A DNA stretch of 64,000 nt, from the NCBI GenBank assembly GCA_031264295.1, contig JAISED010000015.1, positions 16,575 through 80,574 on the forward strand, written 5' to 3'. Below the pieces are notes generated by a model. The model saw only the letters and a list, made by a program, of their open reading frames with translations, was not told where the DNA came from and did not search any database. Made by a program: the position numbers and the translations under genes. This document shows, piece after piece, positions 63,662 through 64,000 of this stretch. Position 1 is the stretch's first letter. Each line of letters opens with the position of its first letter. This DNA comes from Eubacteriales Family XIII. Incertae Sedis bacterium. Its GTDB lineage: Bacteria > Bacillota > Clostridia > Peptostreptococcales > Anaerovoracaceae.

Positions 63662-64000
63662 TCATTTGCCCTCCGTTTTGGTACGGTAAGGTTGTTTTTG
63701 TTCACTCAAATATGGTTCAGCAGCAAACCAAACCTCCGTGCTGCCATTCGTTGAATAATCATCTCCAAGCAATGTCTTCCACGCAATACAGAAATGGGCA
63801 TACTTATAGTATTCATTATTCTTAACATGAATTTCGATGCCATTTACCTTAAAGTCGCTTAGTGTAAGCCCACTGTCTGCTATTTCAAGACAACCATTTC
63901 GTTTTTTGTAAACCTCGTCTATTTCGTCATAAGCACCGATGCACATTTTTATGCCCTTATAATACATACTTGCTGCCGAATAACGCTCACCTGTTTCTAA
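63662..64000 (-). CDS. Unknown protein (5' end outside the window)
   Basis: The frame is open to the right edge (113 codons), with an internal ATG at 63967. The residues before that ATG (ETGERYSAAS) continue naturally, so the true start probably lies beyond the window. Visible parts are IKMCIGAYDEIDEVYKKRNG, KVNGIEIHVKNNEYYKYAHF and STEVWFAAEPYLSEQ. No family recognised. Coupled to the next gene by a stop/start junction. Confidence 0.55.
   Translation of the reverse strand, partial: LETGERYSAASMYYKGIKMCIGAYDEIDEVYKKRNGCLEIADSGLTLSDFKVNGIEIHVKNNEYYKYAHFCIAWKTLLGDDYSTNGSTEVWFAAEPYLSEQKQPYRTKTEGK

Overview
The window reads as a piece of a low-to-medium GC Bacillota (Firmicutes) chromosome, most likely an anaerobic Clostridia member. 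Supporting signs are a Gram-positive S10 ribosomal operon order, sigma-A-type promoters, strong AGGAGG ribosome sites, group I ECF vitamin transporters, a 3H-domain NiaR repressor, an ANTAR regulator next to purF, a CBS/DRTGG pyrophosphatase, lipoproteins, and no outer-membrane genes. A closer placement (for example Anaerovoracaceae-like) is a guess.

Layout. 1-3880: S10 operon on the minus strand (rpsJ-rplC-rplD-rplW-rplB-rpsS-rplV, cut by the window edge) behind a long leader. 3900-5190: a scar of broken genes (truncated AAA ATPase, AbrB-type antitoxin with a decapitated PIN toxin). 5188-12760: histidine operon on the minus strand, hisZG(fused)-D-B-H-A-F-I-E, from one clear promoter; hisJ lies far away at 62.5 kb and hisC is not in the window. 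12850-16713: chemoreceptor, an unknown secreted protein, then remnants of a second chemoreceptor and of a DUF4143 ATPase. 17.4-21.6 kb: comFC, recD2, YhaM-type exonuclease. 21.8-24.3 kb: nadE and a small membrane-anchor protein. 24.5-29.3 kb: lipoprotein-ecfA1-ecfA2-ecfT-queT-trmB operon. 29.5-32.3 kb: gdhA, niacin transporter S component and its repressor niaR. 32.5-35.1 kb: ANTAR regulator, purF, small unknown gene. 35.2-41.9 kb: Pho-box-controlled pstSCAB-phoU-phoP-phoR. 42-43 kb: AraC regulator. 44-50.5 kb: hyuA-hyuB-M24 peptidase with a PucR regulator. 50.6-52.3 kb: regulated Mn pyrophosphatase. 52.5-53 kb: tRNA-Leu and initiator tRNA-Met. 53.2-62.3 kb: secreted beta-helix protein; ECF sigma, anti-sigma, polA, coaE and a peptide-binding lipoprotein in one direction. 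62.5-64 kb: hisJ and two unknown genes.

The striking property of the window is not one classical gene cluster but a pervasive load of locus-specific short tandem repeats (6 to 60 bp units, 2 to 6 copies) placed at gene boundaries: a leader, start regions, stop codons, the 5' end of a tRNA, and in-frame protein linkers. One of them forms the linker of an apparent HisZ-HisG fusion; another triplicates the ribosome-site-plus-ATG of hisI; another repeats the start of tRNA-Leu. Two dispersed elements are also present: a 16-bp palindrome (ATACTGA-AC-TCAGTAT) in at least five intergenic sites, and a roughly 33-bp element beginning TATAGGCAAGCT in three or four sites. Several housekeeping enzymes (HisD, HisE, TrmB, RecD2) also carry extra low-complexity segments, consistent with the same expansion process.
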